Positions 20,673 to 30,339 are shown, counted from the first letter of the stretch. The stretch: DNA of 51,702 bases from an uncultured Kiritimatiellota bacterium (GCA_934635225.1 CAKTYZ010000021.1:1-51702); one strand, 5' to 3'. Notes: generated from the sequence alone by a model not told the origin. Translations and numbers: made by a program.

Positions 20673-21252
20673 CGCAAAGATCCTCCGTCAGGATGCCGCG
20701 CAATTCCAACAGCGTAAGGGGGCGGCGTGCGACTTCCTCGCCCAACAGAAGCAGCACCGCCGCCGTGTGTTTACACGGATTCGCATAGTCAGGGCAACTG
20801 CAGCCCGTCGTCATGTCATAGCGTCCAGGGCCAAGTTTTCCTCCCGGAAAGAGATCGTACCCCTCGTCGCGAAAAGCCCTCTCGACATCGCTCGGCAAGT
20901 CATCCGCCAAGAGTCTCGCCACCAACATCGGCTCCCCGCGCAGTGCCGCGACAATTCTCGCCCGAGCCCCGTTCTCGGGCTGACGGAAGTCAAGTGTCAC
21001 GGAATACGGATCTGGACGCGTTCCAAGGACCTGGGCGGAAACATGTGGTCCGGCAATCGCGAGGGAAAGGACCTGCCCCGAAATCGCGTAGTTCTTGCCG
21101 CGACCAAGACGGCCCTTAAGACCCATTGTCTCCAATCGACGCGTCCATTCTCGCGCCCACCAACTGCGCCCAGCCCCCGTGCGCGTCTCTTGCGCCCGAA
21201 TGCCTGCGGCGTACCGCGGAATGCGAACTGGATAGCGTTTCTTCCCCGACAT
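20662..21252 (-). CDS. SWIM zinc-finger protein, apparently frameshifted near its end
   Basis: A 196-residue protein. The N-terminus (RSWWAREWTRRLETMGLKGR) is typical of stand-alone SWIM proteins that usually neighbour a SNF2-type helicase. The zinc site CxCx6CxH is at residues 151-162 (CSCPDYANPCKH). SWIM fingers bind DNA or proteins. Here no helicase is adjacent. The family normally extends another ~50 residues, and such residues are found in the +1 frame immediately downstream (20529-20672), pointing to a frameshift at about 20665. It follows gatA by 25 nt on the same strand. Confidence 0.82.
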   Translation of the reverse strand: MSGKKRYPVRIPRYAAGIRAQETRTGAGRSWWAREWTRRLETMGLKGRLGRGKNYAISGQVLSLAIAGPHVSAQVLGTRPDPYSVTLDFRQPENGARARIVAALRGEPMLVARLLADDLPSDVERAFRDEGYDLFPGGKLGPGRYDMTTGCSCPDYANPCKHTAAVLLLLGEEVARRPLTLLELRGILTEDLCDED

Positions 21253-21277
21253 CCGAACTTCATCCCGCAGGAACCCG

Positions 21278-22681
21278 TCAACGCGTCAGATCCTCAAACG
21301 CCTTTGAAACCCGCAAAAGCCTTGACTCTTCAAATCCACCGCAAATGAACTGGACACCAACAGGGAGATTCCCATTTGCAAAGCCCGCCGGGACGCTGCT
21401 CGCGCAGACGCCGGCAAGCGCCGAGGGGATCGTATAGAGGTCGTTCAGATACATTGTCAGCGGATCCTGATTCGCAGCAAACGCAAATGCCGGTGTCGGC
21501 GCACAAGGCGTCAACAAGGCATCAACCTGCTCAAACGCAGCGTCAAAATCGCGCTTGATGAGCGTGCGCACCTTCTGGGCTTTGCCATAATAGGCATCGT
21601 AATACCCCGAAGAGAGCACATAAGTGCCCATGATGATGCGACGCTTCACCTCCGGACCGAACCCCTCGGCACGGCTCTTCGTGTAAAGCGAATAGACATC
21701 CTTCGCCTCCACGCTGCGATGCCCATAGCGGACACCGTCAAAACGCGCGAGGTTCGCGCTCGCTTCCGCCGGCGCAATGATGTAATAGACCGCCATCGCA
21801 TACTCGGTATGCGGCAACGAGACCTCGACAAGTTCAGCCCCCGCCGCCGCACATTTCCGAATCGCCTCGTCCGTCAGACGCTTCACTTCGGGATCAAGGC
21901 CAGCTACCCCGAAATATTCCTTCGGAAGCCCGAGACGGACGCCCTTCAGCGACGCGCCCTCAAGCGCAGCCACATAATCGGGGACGGACACCCTCGGCGT
22001 CGTGCCGTCCAGTTCATCATGCCCCGCCAACGCTTTCAGGAGAATCGCCGCATCCGTAACGGATTTCGTCATCGGACCGACCTGGTCCAATGAGCTCGCG
22101 AACGCCGTCACGCCAAAGCGGCTGACCCGACCATAGCTTGGCTTGACGCCGACACAATTGCAGAAACTCGCCGGCTGACGAATCGAGCCGCCCGTATCCG
22201 TGCCGAGCGCGGCAATGCACAGGTTGCCACCGACCGCCGCCGCGCTCCCGCCTGATGAACCGCCGGGGACACGCGTCAAGTCATACGGGTTGCGCGTGAC
22301 GCCCAGTCCCGAATTTTCTGTTGAGGACCCCATCGCAAATTCGTCCATGTTGACGCGTCCTGCGGGGATGAAGCCATTCGTCTTCAAGTTCGTGATGACC
22401 GTCGCGTCATACGGCGAGAGATATCCTCTCAGAATCTTCGACGCGCAGGTGCAAGGCTGCCCTTTCACGTTGATGAGATCCTTGATTGCGATCGGGACCG
22501 CCTTCGGATTCTCCGCCGCAAGCTTTAGTGCGCCTTCCTCGTCAAAGGACAGATAAGCCCCGACCTTCCCGTTCTCGGCATGATAGCGGTCAATGATCGC
22601 CTGTGTCAGTTCAACAGACGAAAACGCGCCCTTCGCAAGTCCGTCCTGCGCCTCCTTGATGCCCAATTCAAACAGTTCCAT
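21278..22681 (-). CDS. gatA: Glutamyl-tRNA(Gln)/aspartyl-tRNA(Asn) amidotransferase subunit A
   Basis: A 467-residue amidase-signature enzyme that releases ammonia from glutamine for transamidation of Glu-tRNA(Gln) (and Asp-tRNA(Asn)) with subunits B and C. The Lys-cis-Ser-Ser triad is readable: Lys67 in AIKDLINVKG, Ser142 in GGSSGGSAAAV and Ser166 in DTGGSIRQP, with the 75- and 24-residue spacings known for the family. It begins 3 nt after gatC. gatB is not in the window. Confidence 0.97.
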   Translation of the reverse strand: MELFELGIKEAQDGLAKGAFSSVELTQAIIDRYHAENGKVGAYLSFDEEGALKLAAENPKAVPIAIKDLINVKGQPCTCASKILRGYLSPYDATVITNLKTNGFIPAGRVNMDEFAMGSSTENSGLGVTRNPYDLTRVPGGSSGGSAAAVGGNLCIAALGTDTGGSIRQPASFCNCVGVKPSYGRVSRFGVTAFASSLDQVGPMTKSVTDAAILLKALAGHDELDGTTPRVSVPDYVAALEGASLKGVRLGLPKEYFGVAGLDPEVKRLTDEAIRKCAAAGAELVEVSLPHTEYAMAVYYIIAPAEASANLARFDGVRYGHRSVEAKDVYSLYTKSRAEGFGPEVKRRIIMGTYVLSSGYYDAYYGKAQKVRTLIKRDFDAAFEQVDALLTPCAPTPAFAFAANQDPLTMYLNDLYTIPSALAGVCASSVPAGFANGNLPVGVQFICGGFEESRLLRVSKAFEDLTR

Positions 22682-22684
22682 GAT

Positions 22685-22975
22685 TCAGCTCTCCGCTCCC
22701 TCGACAATCTTCGGCAGGAGAAACTCGTCACCGACACGCTTCGGCGCATTCTCCAACGCGACCTCAGTCGGCAGGGATTCGCGCACGACATCTTCGCGAA
22801 AAGCGTTGACAAGCGGACGGCCATGCATCATCGGCTCGACGCCTTCGACATCGACCGACGAAATCTTCTCCACATAACGGACGATATTTTCAAGTTGCGG
22901 CTGAAAAACGGCCTTTTCCTCATCCGTCAACTCAAGCCGTGCCAGCTCCGCGACATAAGCAACATCAATCTTCAC
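22685..22975 (-). CDS. gatC: Glutamyl-tRNA(Gln) amidotransferase subunit C
   Basis: A 96-residue GatC, the belt-like subunit that wraps between GatA and GatB. The typical start (KIDVAYVAELARLELTDEE) and the RVGDEFLLPKIVE-type end are present. GTG 22975 is preferred because GGAGG lies 7 nt upstream; a TTG at 22990 would put that site inside the gene. It is the partner of gatA, directly downstream. Confidence 0.95.
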   Translation of the reverse strand: MKIDVAYVAELARLELTDEEKAVFQPQLENIVRYVEKISSVDVEGVEPMMHGRPLVNAFREDVVRESLPTEVALENAPKRVGDEFLLPKIVEGAES

Positions 22976-22990
22976 GCAAGAGTCCTCCAA

Positions 22991-24160
22991 TTACCTGGCC
23001 CAGCAAGGCGAAACCCAGTTTCCTTTCGCATGGAACATCTGAATCGGCTTGTCGCCACCTTCCTGCGAGTCAACGATGAACAGAGCATTATCTCGGCAAG
23101 CCGTGATGTGCCGTCCGTCGCGCGACCAGCTCGGATGCGCCCAGTTCGCCACCTCCGTGACGAGTTCGGCCGAAACGTCGCCCCTGGACGCGTCCATCAC
23201 GGCAACCTGCGCACCGCCGCGCTTCGTGATATAGGTAATGCGGTTGTCAGGGCCCCAGTCAGGATCGACATTCTGCCCGCCACGCGAAGTCAGGCGGCGC
23301 TTCGCCTTCGTCGCGACATCGATGACATAGATCTGCGGCGTACGCGTCTCGTCGGAGACGTAGGCGATCTGTCGCCCGTCGGGGCTCCAGGTCGGCTGGC
23401 CCTCCGTCGCAAACGGCGTCGTCGTCAGCCTGACAAGCCGATCGGCCGCCGGTTCGGCGATGTAAAGTTCAACATTTCCATGCAGGGAGAGCGTGAGCGC
23501 AAAACGTCGCCCGTCCGGAGAGGGCGCAATGCTCGTCGGCGTCCCCTTGAAGCTGAACTTCTTCGAGCGCAAGAGCGTATTGACGTTCATCTGCCAGACC
23601 TGCGGCGCACCGTTCTTATCGCCGATGTAGACGACATTCTCCCCGTCTTTCATCCAGCGCGGGAAAATCGCCATCTTCGCGTCACCTGTCAGTTTGCGGA
23701 TATCCATGCCGTCTGGATAGGTCATGCAAATCTCGCTCGGAAGGGCCTTCCCCTTCGCGAGAAGCTTGCCACGGTCCAGAAAGACGATCTTGTCGCACGC
23801 AAAGCCTTTCTGCTTGCCAAACGCCTCGCACATCGCGTCGGAAAGACGGCGCGCCGCCATGCGCGCAGACCTGTCATCCGCAAACCCCGCCGCCGAGCCG
23901 ACGGACTTGCCCAAGCCCGTTGCGCGAATCGATCCGGGCGTTCCGGAGACGGTAATTGCACCCGTCGCGCCAACGGCGAAGAGACCCGAAATCTCCAAGT
24001 TCTTCTTCAGGCACTTGGCAAACGCCGCATGCGCAACCTTCACTGACACCGTCAGCTTCTGTCTGCCGCTCACCTCGACATTCACGACCGTTGCCGCCGT
24101 AGCCGAAAGAAGCGGTGCAGACAAAAGACAAAGAACAACTGACAAGCGAATTTTTTTCAT
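22991..24160 (-). CDS. tolB: TolB-like periplasmic beta-propeller protein
   Basis: A 389-residue protein with a signal peptide (residues 1-23, LLSAPLLSATAATV), an N-terminal alpha/beta domain, and from ~155 a six-bladed propeller with repeated SPDGR/W-type blades (SIAPSPDGRRFALTLS, PTWSPDGRQIAYVS, PSWSRDGRHITACRDN). In Gram-negative bacteria TolB works with Pal and the TolQRA system in outer-membrane constriction. Other tol/pal genes are not here, so the paralogue could have another role. GGAGG precedes ATG 24160. Confidence 0.88.
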   Translation of the reverse strand: MKKIRLSVVLCLLSAPLLSATAATVVNVEVSGRQKLTVSVKVAHAAFAKCLKKNLEISGLFAVGATGAITVSGTPGSIRATGLGKSVGSAAGFADDRSARMAARRLSDAMCEAFGKQKGFACDKIVFLDRGKLLAKGKALPSEICMTYPDGMDIRKLTGDAKMAIFPRWMKDGENVVYIGDKNGAPQVWQMNVNTLLRSKKFSFKGTPTSIAPSPDGRRFALTLSLHGNVELYIAEPAADRLVRLTTTPFATEGQPTWSPDGRQIAYVSDETRTPQIYVIDVATKAKRRLTSRGGQNVDPDWGPDNRITYITKRGGAQVAVMDASRGDVSAELVTEVANWAHPSWSRDGRHITACRDNALFIVDSQEGGDKPIQMFHAKGNWVSPCWAR

Positions 24161-24213
24161 GACTTAACCTCCGATTCTCATTAACTTCCTGACTTTTAGC
24201 TGACTAAAATTCC

Positions 24214-25431
24214 TTATGTCGTGTAGTCTGCGTTGATATGGACATAATCGAGCGAGAAATCGCACGTGTAGACTGAACTCTCGCCCATGCCAAGATGCAG
24301 ATCGACGACGACCTCAAAGACTCTCTTTTTCAAGACCCTCCTCAATTTCACAAGCTGCTTCGCATCAGCCACCTGGCCGCACCGAAACGCCCAAACGCCA
24401 TCATAGAAGACTTCGGTCTTCATGTCCTCGACAGCCGCGCCCGAATAGCCGACAGCCGCGAGGACACGCCCCCAATTCGGGTCTCGGCCGAACCAGCTCG
24501 TCTTCGCAAGAGGAGACTTCGCCACGGCGCGTGCCGCACGCGCGGCATCCTTCTCGCTTTTGGCGCCGCGCACGGTTACGGTCACAAACTTCGTCGCGCC
24601 CTCACCGTCCATTGCCATCTGTCGCGCCAATGAAATGCAGACCGTCTCAAGCGCCGCGCGGAATGCGTCGAAATCGTCTCCGGCTCGTACAATCGGGGCA
24701 TTTCCAGCTTTTCCGGACGCCAACAGGAAGACGGAATCGTTCGTCGATTCGTCGCCATCCACCACAAGTCGGTTGAAACTCTTGTCTATGGCCAACAGCA
24801 ACGCGCGCCGCAGCATTGCAGACGACACCGCCGCGTCCGTCGTAATGAAGCCAAGCATCGTCGCCATGTTCGGCTCAATCATGCCCGATCCCTTCGACAT
24901 GCCGCCGACCGTCACCTTCTTGCCGCCGATGACGGTCTTCACGCACGCCTCCTTCGGATGCATGTCCGTCGTCATGACGGCTCTCTCCGCCGCAAGCCCA
25001 TGCGCCGCCGTGCGGCCAAGCGCCATCTTCGCAGCCTTCATGCCCGCAAGCAGACGGGTCATCGGCAACGGCCAGCCGATGACACCCGTTGACGCAACGA
25101 GCACATGCTTCGGATCGATGCCCAGCTCCCCCGCCGTGACGAGCGCGGCAAGTTTTGCGTCTTTGAGGCCTTGCTCGCCTGTACAGGCGTTGGCACAGCC
25201 CGAATTCGCAAGAATCGCCTGCACGCGACCGCCCTTGATGACTTCACGGTCATAAAGCACCGGAGCCGCCGCGACCTTGTTGGTCGTGAACACAGCCGCC
25301 GCCGCACACGGCGCATCTGCAACCAAAAGAGCCACGTCGTTTCGTCCCCTGTATTTGATTCCCGCAGGGACTCCCGCCGCGCGAAACCCCTTCGCCGTGC
25401 ACACGCCGCCTCGTACCGTCTTGACCACCAT
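24214..25431 (-). CDS. argJ: Bifunctional glutamate N-acetyltransferase / ornithine acetyltransferase
   Basis: A 405-residue precursor of the self-cleaving ArgJ family that recycles the acetyl group between N-acetylornithine and glutamate in arginine synthesis (and may make N-acetylglutamate from acetyl-CoA). The autoproteolysis motif EPNMATMLGFITTD has Thr191 as nucleophile of the beta chain; GDESTNDSVFLLASG and the C-terminal FGRDPNWGRVLAA are conserved. ATG 25431 is chosen (AGGAGAT upstream) over an extension to 25599 that would overlap the S1 gene. No other arg gene is adjacent. Confidence 0.95.
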   Translation of the reverse strand: MVVKTVRGGVCTAKGFRAAGVPAGIKYRGRNDVALLVADAPCAAAAVFTTNKVAAAPVLYDREVIKGGRVQAILANSGCANACTGEQGLKDAKLAALVTAGELGIDPKHVLVASTGVIGWPLPMTRLLAGMKAAKMALGRTAAHGLAAERAVMTTDMHPKEACVKTVIGGKKVTVGGMSKGSGMIEPNMATMLGFITTDAAVSSAMLRRALLLAIDKSFNRLVVDGDESTNDSVFLLASGKAGNAPIVRAGDDFDAFRAALETVCISLARQMAMDGEGATKFVTVTVRGAKSEKDAARAARAVAKSPLAKTSWFGRDPNWGRVLAAVGYSGAAVEDMKTEVFYDGVWAFRCGQVADAKQLVKLRRVLKKRVFEVVVDLHLGMGESSVYTCDFSLDYVHINADYTT

Positions 25432-25448
25432 AGGGACATCTCCTGCCG

Positions 25449-26249
25449 TTATCCGAACATCACCTTGTCGAACGCATCCGCAAGCGAACCGACATTCGCA
25501 TTCTTCTCGGCGTTCGTCTTCATCCATTCGACGACTTCCGATGCCGACTTCTCGGCCGCTTCCTCCTCGGGCGAACGGCGGAAAACACGCGTCAGGCATT
25601 CCTTGCGCGAAAGCGAGATCCGCCCCGCCTCGCGGTCAAGGTGCATCACCCTGACGGTCACGCCGTCCCCGGCCTTGAGAACCGTATTCAAGTCTTCGAC
25701 ACGCTCCCACGCGACCTCTCGCGCCGGAATCAGCCCCTCGATGCCGCCAAGATCGACGAACGCGCCAAAATCGAGAACGCGCGTCACCGTACCGTTGAGA
25801 GTCTCCCCTTCGTTGATTTCATTCAGAAGCGCCTCGCGCATCGCCTCGGCCTGAACATCAAGAAGAGCGCGACGGGAGACGACGACGCTGATTCCCCGAT
25901 CATCCCTTGAATACTCCGTGACAAGGAAGTCAAACTTGCGCCCCAGATAGTCGGCGGCCGCCTTCTTGAACCGGTCAATCTGCGAGAACGGACAGAACGC
26001 CCGCTCGCCCGCAACCGTCACCTCAAAACCGCCCTTGACTTCCTTCTCGACAATCCCCGAGATGGCCTCGCCAGCCTCGTAGGCGGACTTGATCGTCACA
26101 TTGTCATCAGACGCAACCGCCACAACCGGCTTTTTCGGACGAACGAGAGACTTGTCCTCGTTGAACGCTTTGCCGAACTTATAGCCTTTGCGAATGCCCC
26201 TGAACTGATCGTTCAGAAGTGACCCGAAATCAAAACGTTCCTTTTCCAT
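25449..26249 (-). CDS. Double S1-domain RNA-binding protein
   Basis: A 266-residue protein with two S1/OB-fold domains, at roughly residues 60-130 (GEAISGIVEKEVKGGFEVTV) and 150-220 (GETLNGTVTRVLDFGAFVDL), the second close to ribosomal protein S1. The short N- and C-terminal extensions are charged. It probably binds mRNA or the ribosome. Two domains is fewer than in S1 of most Gram-negatives. It is 4 nt from lpxD and 17 nt from argJ. Confidence 0.88.
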   Translation of the reverse strand: MEKERFDFGSLLNDQFRGIRKGYKFGKAFNEDKSLVRPKKPVVAVASDDNVTIKSAYEAGEAISGIVEKEVKGGFEVTVAGERAFCPFSQIDRFKKAAADYLGRKFDFLVTEYSRDDRGISVVVSRRALLDVQAEAMREALLNEINEGETLNGTVTRVLDFGAFVDLGGIEGLIPAREVAWERVEDLNTVLKAGDGVTVRVMHLDREAGRISLSRKECLTRVFRRSPEEEAAEKSASEVVEWMKTNAEKNANVGSLADAFDKVMFG

Positions 26250-26253
26250 AGAT

Positions 26254-27279
26254 TCATTTGACGGCGACGAGCGCCTTAAGTTCCTTCACTTCGGCCCTGA
26301 GCTTCTCCACCAGCCGCGGCAGGAGAACCCGTGCGCCAAACTCCTTCTTCGACTCAGCCGGCGTCCCAAGAACATATTTGACCGAACCGTCCAACGTTTT
26401 CGGCACCCCCGCCTGAGGTCCGACCTGAACGCCGTCCGCAACCTTGATGTGTCCGGAGATGCCCGCCTGCGCCCAGATGAGACAGCCCTTGCCAATCTGC
26501 GTCGATCCCGCCACACCAGCCTGTGCGATGATGCCCGAATAGCCAGCGACCTTGACGTTATGGCCTATCTGCACGAGATTGTCAATCTTCGTCTGCGGAC
26601 CGATGTAAGTGCGACCGATCCGTGCGCGATCAATCGTCGTGTTGGAGCCGATTTCCACGCCATCGCCCAGCTCGACGACACCCAGCTGAGGAATCTTCTC
26701 GATCTTGATGCCCATCAGGCCGACCGAAGTCGTGTAACCATAGCCATCGCCCCCGATTCGCACGCCACAGTGGAGAATCACCTTCTTTCCGAGGATTGAC
26801 CCCTCGCGCAACGTGACCTGCGGATAGACATGACAACCATCACCCAGACGACAGCTCTCACCGATAAAGACCTGCGCTTCAACGACACAGTCATCGCCTA
26901 TCTCCGTATTCTTCTCTATGACCGTGTACGCCCCTATATGGACACGCTTGCCCAACTTGACGGAGGGATCGACAATTGCCGTCGGGTGGACGCCCGGCGC
27001 ACGGACAGGCGCAGGCGGCGCAAAGCACTCCGCCGCCTTCATGCAAGCCTCGTTCGGGTCTTTCACGCGAAGAATCGCGCACGGTGCGCCATGGCTCCAG
27101 GCTTTCGGCAGCAAGACAGCGGAAGCCTTCGTCTCCTGAACGAGCGCGACATGCTTTGGGTCCTTGCAGAAACTGAGATCTCCCCTGCGGGCCTCCTCAA
27201 GGCCCGCACAGGCGTTCAACTCGACATCCGGCCCCTCCAGCACGCCGCCGAGGGACTTCGCAAGGTCACTTGCCTTCAT
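26254..27279 (-). CDS. lpxD: UDP-3-O-acyl-glucosamine N-acyltransferase
   Basis: A 341-residue left-handed parallel beta-helix enzyme. It adds the second 3-hydroxyacyl chain to UDP-GlcN in lipid A synthesis, using acyl-ACP. An N-terminal uridine-binding domain (SLGGVLEGPDVELNACAGLE) precedes hexapeptide repeats (VDPSVKLGKRVHIGAYTVIE onwards) and the catalytic-His segment NLVQIGHNVKVAG. Its start overlaps the skp-like gene by 14 nt. It implies a lipid A-containing outer membrane. Confidence 0.97.
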   Translation of the reverse strand: MKASDLAKSLGGVLEGPDVELNACAGLEEARRGDLSFCKDPKHVALVQETKASAVLLPKAWSHGAPCAILRVKDPNEACMKAAECFAPPAPVRAPGVHPTAIVDPSVKLGKRVHIGAYTVIEKNTEIGDDCVVEAQVFIGESCRLGDGCHVYPQVTLREGSILGKKVILHCGVRIGGDGYGYTTSVGLMGIKIEKIPQLGVVELGDGVEIGSNTTIDRARIGRTYIGPQTKIDNLVQIGHNVKVAGYSGIIAQAGVAGSTQIGKGCLIWAQAGISGHIKVADGVQVGPQAGVPKTLDGSVKYVLGTPAESKKEFGARVLLPRLVEKLRAEVKELKALVAVK

Positions 27280-27826
27280 TGCGGCCCTTCGCGTTCTTCG
27301 GCTCGACGCCCAATTCCTGAAGCATCTCGTCCGTCACGTCATATTTCACCCTAGAATAAGGCGCCGCCGTCTTGTCAAGGACAAGATCAAAGTCCTTCTT
27401 CTCGGCAAACTTCGCCAATCGCTTGCGAAGGTCATCCGTCGTCGTCTTGAGAAGACGCCCCTCAAGATCCTGAAGGTCCTGACGGCAACGCGCGACTTCC
27501 GCACGGTAACGCTGCTCAATGCCCATCAGCTTCTGCTGAATGTCCATCAGCTGTTTCTCGACATCGGCTTTCGCCTTCGCCGCCAACATCGGATTGCGCA
27601 ACTGCTCGGCAATCTTCTTGCCTTCCTCCTGAAGGCCTTCGCCTTCAGATTTGATGGCTTCGACTTTCTTCTGGTAGTCCCTGTCCGTTGACGTCAGGAG
27701 TTCCTTGTTGGCATCGTAGTTCGGGTGATTGCGGATGAGGAGCATGAGATCGACCGTGCCGACCTTCATCTCGGCCACGGAGACCATCGCCGAAAGAGTC
27801 ACTGCCATAAACATGAGTTTCTTCAT
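27266..27826 (-). CDS. Skp/OmpH-family periplasmic chaperone
   Basis: A 186-residue protein with a signal peptide (MKKLMFMAVTLSAMVSVAEM) and a long charged helical body (coiled coil, about 55-130) framed by the short beta strands typical of Skp (KVGTVDLMLLIRNHP at the start; FDLVLDKTAAPYSRVKYDVT towards the end). Skp is a trimeric holdase that carries outer-membrane proteins to BamA, which is encoded just upstream. AAGGAAC supports ATG 27826. Gene order bamA-skp-lpxD is as in proteobacteria. Confidence 0.92.
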   Translation of the reverse strand: MKKLMFMAVTLSAMVSVAEMKVGTVDLMLLIRNHPNYDANKELLTSTDRDYQKKVEAIKSEGEGLQEEGKKIAEQLRNPMLAAKAKADVEKQLMDIQQKLMGIEQRYRAEVARCRQDLQDLEGRLLKTTTDDLRKRLAKFAEKKDFDLVLDKTAAPYSRVKYDVTDEMLQELGVEPKNAKGRNEGK

Positions 27827-27858
27827 TTTCAGTTCCTTGCTTATAATTCAATTAATTC

Positions 27859-30282
27859 TCAGAAATCATACCCAACCGTGAACGAGAACGTCTCCTTCTC
27901 GGCATGCTCAGGCTCTTCGACCGGCGTCGCGAAGTCGAGTCGAATCGGGAACATCGGGATGTCGAGGCGAAAACCACAGCCGACCGTCCACGCAAAGGTA
28001 TCAGAGAAGTCAAGGTCCCAGACGTCCTCGCCAACCGAGCCAACGTCCGAAAAGACGGCAAAACGCAACATCTTGACAATCGGGATCGTGTACTCGAAGT
28101 TCATGCAAAAGAGCGTCTGCCCGCCCCAAGGGGCCCAATCGTCTGAGCCGACGCGCTGAGCCATCGGCGCGACATTGCGGTATTCAAGGCCGCGAATCGA
28201 CTTCGGACCGCCAAGGAACATGCGGTTGTAGATCGGCAAGTCGTCCGAAAACGAATCAATTGTCTCCGCACGAAGCGCGACCATGAAAATGTGATCCACG
28301 TTCGCGTCGAGAAGCTGCCGCCAAACGTTGAAATAATTCCGATGGTTGATGCCGAAGCGCCAGTACTGATTGTCACCCGCCGGATCGACGTCGAGGAAGA
28401 TGCGCGTGCGATAGCCACGCGTCGGCATACGGAAATTGTCGCGTCCGTCCTTCGCCCAGAAGAAATGAAGGACTGGCTCGAAGACGCCTCCGTGTTCGTC
28501 ATCTTCTCGTTCGAAGAGTCGTCCGGTCTGTCCTTTGTAGGTGTAGTCGCCGCGGACAACATCGTCAAACTCAATGTATTCGCCTGAAAGCCCGATGCCA
28601 AGACGCCCGAAAGACTCCCATGTCGGCCAGAACTTGACAGGGTAGGCAAGGGAGGCCATTGCGCCCGTTCGGATGAGGTCATACTCATCATACCAGCGCA
28701 GACGGCGATAGAGATCGACCGAAAGTTCCAGCATGCGATTAAAGAGGTGCGGTTCGACAAACCCGAGTTCCACGCTCTGATAGCGAGGCCCCCATGCCAC
28801 ATAGGCGCGGCCTTTCTGCCCTGCGCCACGGAAAAGCTTTGACGGCGCGAAGAGGTCGAAGTTGTTCTGGTTCACTTCTGCAGAAACATAGACGGAATCA
28901 ACCGTCGAAGCCCCGATGCCAACCATGAACGAGCCCGTGTTCTTCTCTTCGACCTCGTAGACAAGATCGCGGTATTCGGCGCCATTCGCGTCTTTCCCAA
29001 GATTCGTCGGCTCAAGGTAATAACGCACACGCGAGAAATAGTCAAGGTTCTCCAACCTTTTTTGAGAGCGCTCGGCTCGGTCCGCAAGCATGCGGTCGCC
29101 CGGCGCAAGCGCAATCTCACGGCGAATGACTTTGTCCTTCGTGTAATCATTGCCTCGGATCTTGACCTCGTTCAAGACAACCGGCACGCCCTCGTTGACC
29201 TTGAAGACGACGTTGACAACGGACGGATCTTCCGTCGGGACGCATCGAACCTCCACATGTGAATCCGCCAACCCCGAGTCGCCCGACCCAACCGTGACTT
29301 CAATGCGGTGCGCCGCCTCCGCAAGCGCTTTCTCGCCCGCAATGGCACCTGACGCCGGAAGTGCGCTCTTCGCCACGACATCAGCCGTCGAATAGCGCGT
29401 CACGCCGGTCAGGTGCGTCTTGCCCACACGATACTGGACGCCTTCTGTGAACGAGAAGACGAGATTCACCTTGCCCTCGCCTGTCGGCACGCGCTCCGGA
29501 CCCTCGACTTTGACATCCAGATAGCCATGGTTACGGTAGACTTCCGCAAGTTTATCACGGCATTGCGCAAGCTGGTCTTTCGTCACTGGGCTGTCGGAGA
29601 ACCATCCCATCGGATTCCACCAAGGCAAATCGTTAATCGCCTCGTGAAGTTCGGCCGCGTTGAAAGTCGCCGCGTCGAGTTTCCAGCCAGGCTGAAGCCC
29701 ACGCCAATACGCAACGTCCACGGCATGTGGCGTTCCTTCAAAGATGTATCCGGCGATTTTCTGCCGCGTGCCCTCGTCCACCGTAAAAACGACATTAACG
29801 TCGTTCCCGGAAAGAATCTTCGTGCGGAAAGAGACCTTTGCGTCTGCGTAATATTTCTTCTGATAGGCGAGGCGGACGCGCGCCGCAGCGGCCGCAAGAT
29901 CTGCCTCCCCATAGAGATATCCGTCCTTCAGCCCCGCCTCGTCCGATATTTTCGACTCGCTCAACGCGTCATTCCCTTCAATGACAAGCGGACCGGAATA
30001 ACGCATCTTGCGCTTGACGAAATAGGTGACCTCGATGCCGTCCGCGACACGCTGGGCGTCGGCCGTGATTTCTTCAAACTCACCCGAGTCCTTGAGGGAC
30101 GTGACGTCACGCGTCACCGTCACCGGATCGTAAGGCTTGCCGACTTTCACCTGACAGCGGCTCGCGACAAACGACGTGTCGCCACCGAATCCATCCAACG
30201 CCTTGACGCGGACTTCGGTTACATCCGCAGCAAAGGACGCAAACGCCCCAAACAACGCGGCTAAAACAAGATTCTTCTTCAT
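27859..30282 (-). CDS. bamA: BamA outer-membrane protein assembly factor
   Basis: An 807-residue Omp85 protein with signal peptide (LVLAALFGAFASFAADVTEV), a series of POTRA domains over residues ~25-440 (DSGEFEEITADAQRVADGIEV and VPVVLNEVKIRGNDYTKDKV are recognisable), and a C-terminal beta barrel ending in an aromatic residue (EKETFSFTVGYDF). The barrel includes the RGY-like PKSIRGLEYR motif. It inserts beta-barrel proteins into the outer membrane. The only promoter-like element upstream is TGGTAAGAT ending 10 nt before the ATG, so it may be translated from a nearly leaderless transcript. Confidence 0.96.
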   Translation of the reverse strand: MKKNLVLAALFGAFASFAADVTEVRVKALDGFGGDTSFVASRCQVKVGKPYDPVTVTRDVTSLKDSGEFEEITADAQRVADGIEVTYFVKRKMRYSGPLVIEGNDALSESKISDEAGLKDGYLYGEADLAAAAARVRLAYQKKYYADAKVSFRTKILSGNDVNVVFTVDEGTRQKIAGYIFEGTPHAVDVAYWRGLQPGWKLDAATFNAAELHEAINDLPWWNPMGWFSDSPVTKDQLAQCRDKLAEVYRNHGYLDVKVEGPERVPTGEGKVNLVFSFTEGVQYRVGKTHLTGVTRYSTADVVAKSALPASGAIAGEKALAEAAHRIEVTVGSGDSGLADSHVEVRCVPTEDPSVVNVVFKVNEGVPVVLNEVKIRGNDYTKDKVIRREIALAPGDRMLADRAERSQKRLENLDYFSRVRYYLEPTNLGKDANGAEYRDLVYEVEEKNTGSFMVGIGASTVDSVYVSAEVNQNNFDLFAPSKLFRGAGQKGRAYVAWGPRYQSVELGFVEPHLFNRMLELSVDLYRRLRWYDEYDLIRTGAMASLAYPVKFWPTWESFGRLGIGLSGEYIEFDDVVRGDYTYKGQTGRLFEREDDEHGGVFEPVLHFFWAKDGRDNFRMPTRGYRTRIFLDVDPAGDNQYWRFGINHRNYFNVWRQLLDANVDHIFMVALRAETIDSFSDDLPIYNRMFLGGPKSIRGLEYRNVAPMAQRVGSDDWAPWGGQTLFCMNFEYTIPIVKMLRFAVFSDVGSVGEDVWDLDFSDTFAWTVGCGFRLDIPMFPIRLDFATPVEEPEHAEKETFSFTVGYDF

Positions 30283-30292
30283 AGGTCAGTGT

Positions 30293-30301
30293 ATCTTACC
30301 A
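30293..30301 (-). promoter_or_regulatory. bamA promoter -10 close to the start codon
   Basis: Minus strand TGGTAAGAT with the hexamer at 30293-30298, only 10 nt before bamA ATG (30282). A transcript starting 6-7 nt after the hexamer would have a leader of about 3-4 nt and no Shine-Dalgarno sequence. This reading is inference. Confidence 0.45.
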
Positions 30302-30339
30302 AAAATCGGTTCACAGAGGAAGAGGCCAAGGGCTTCGCG

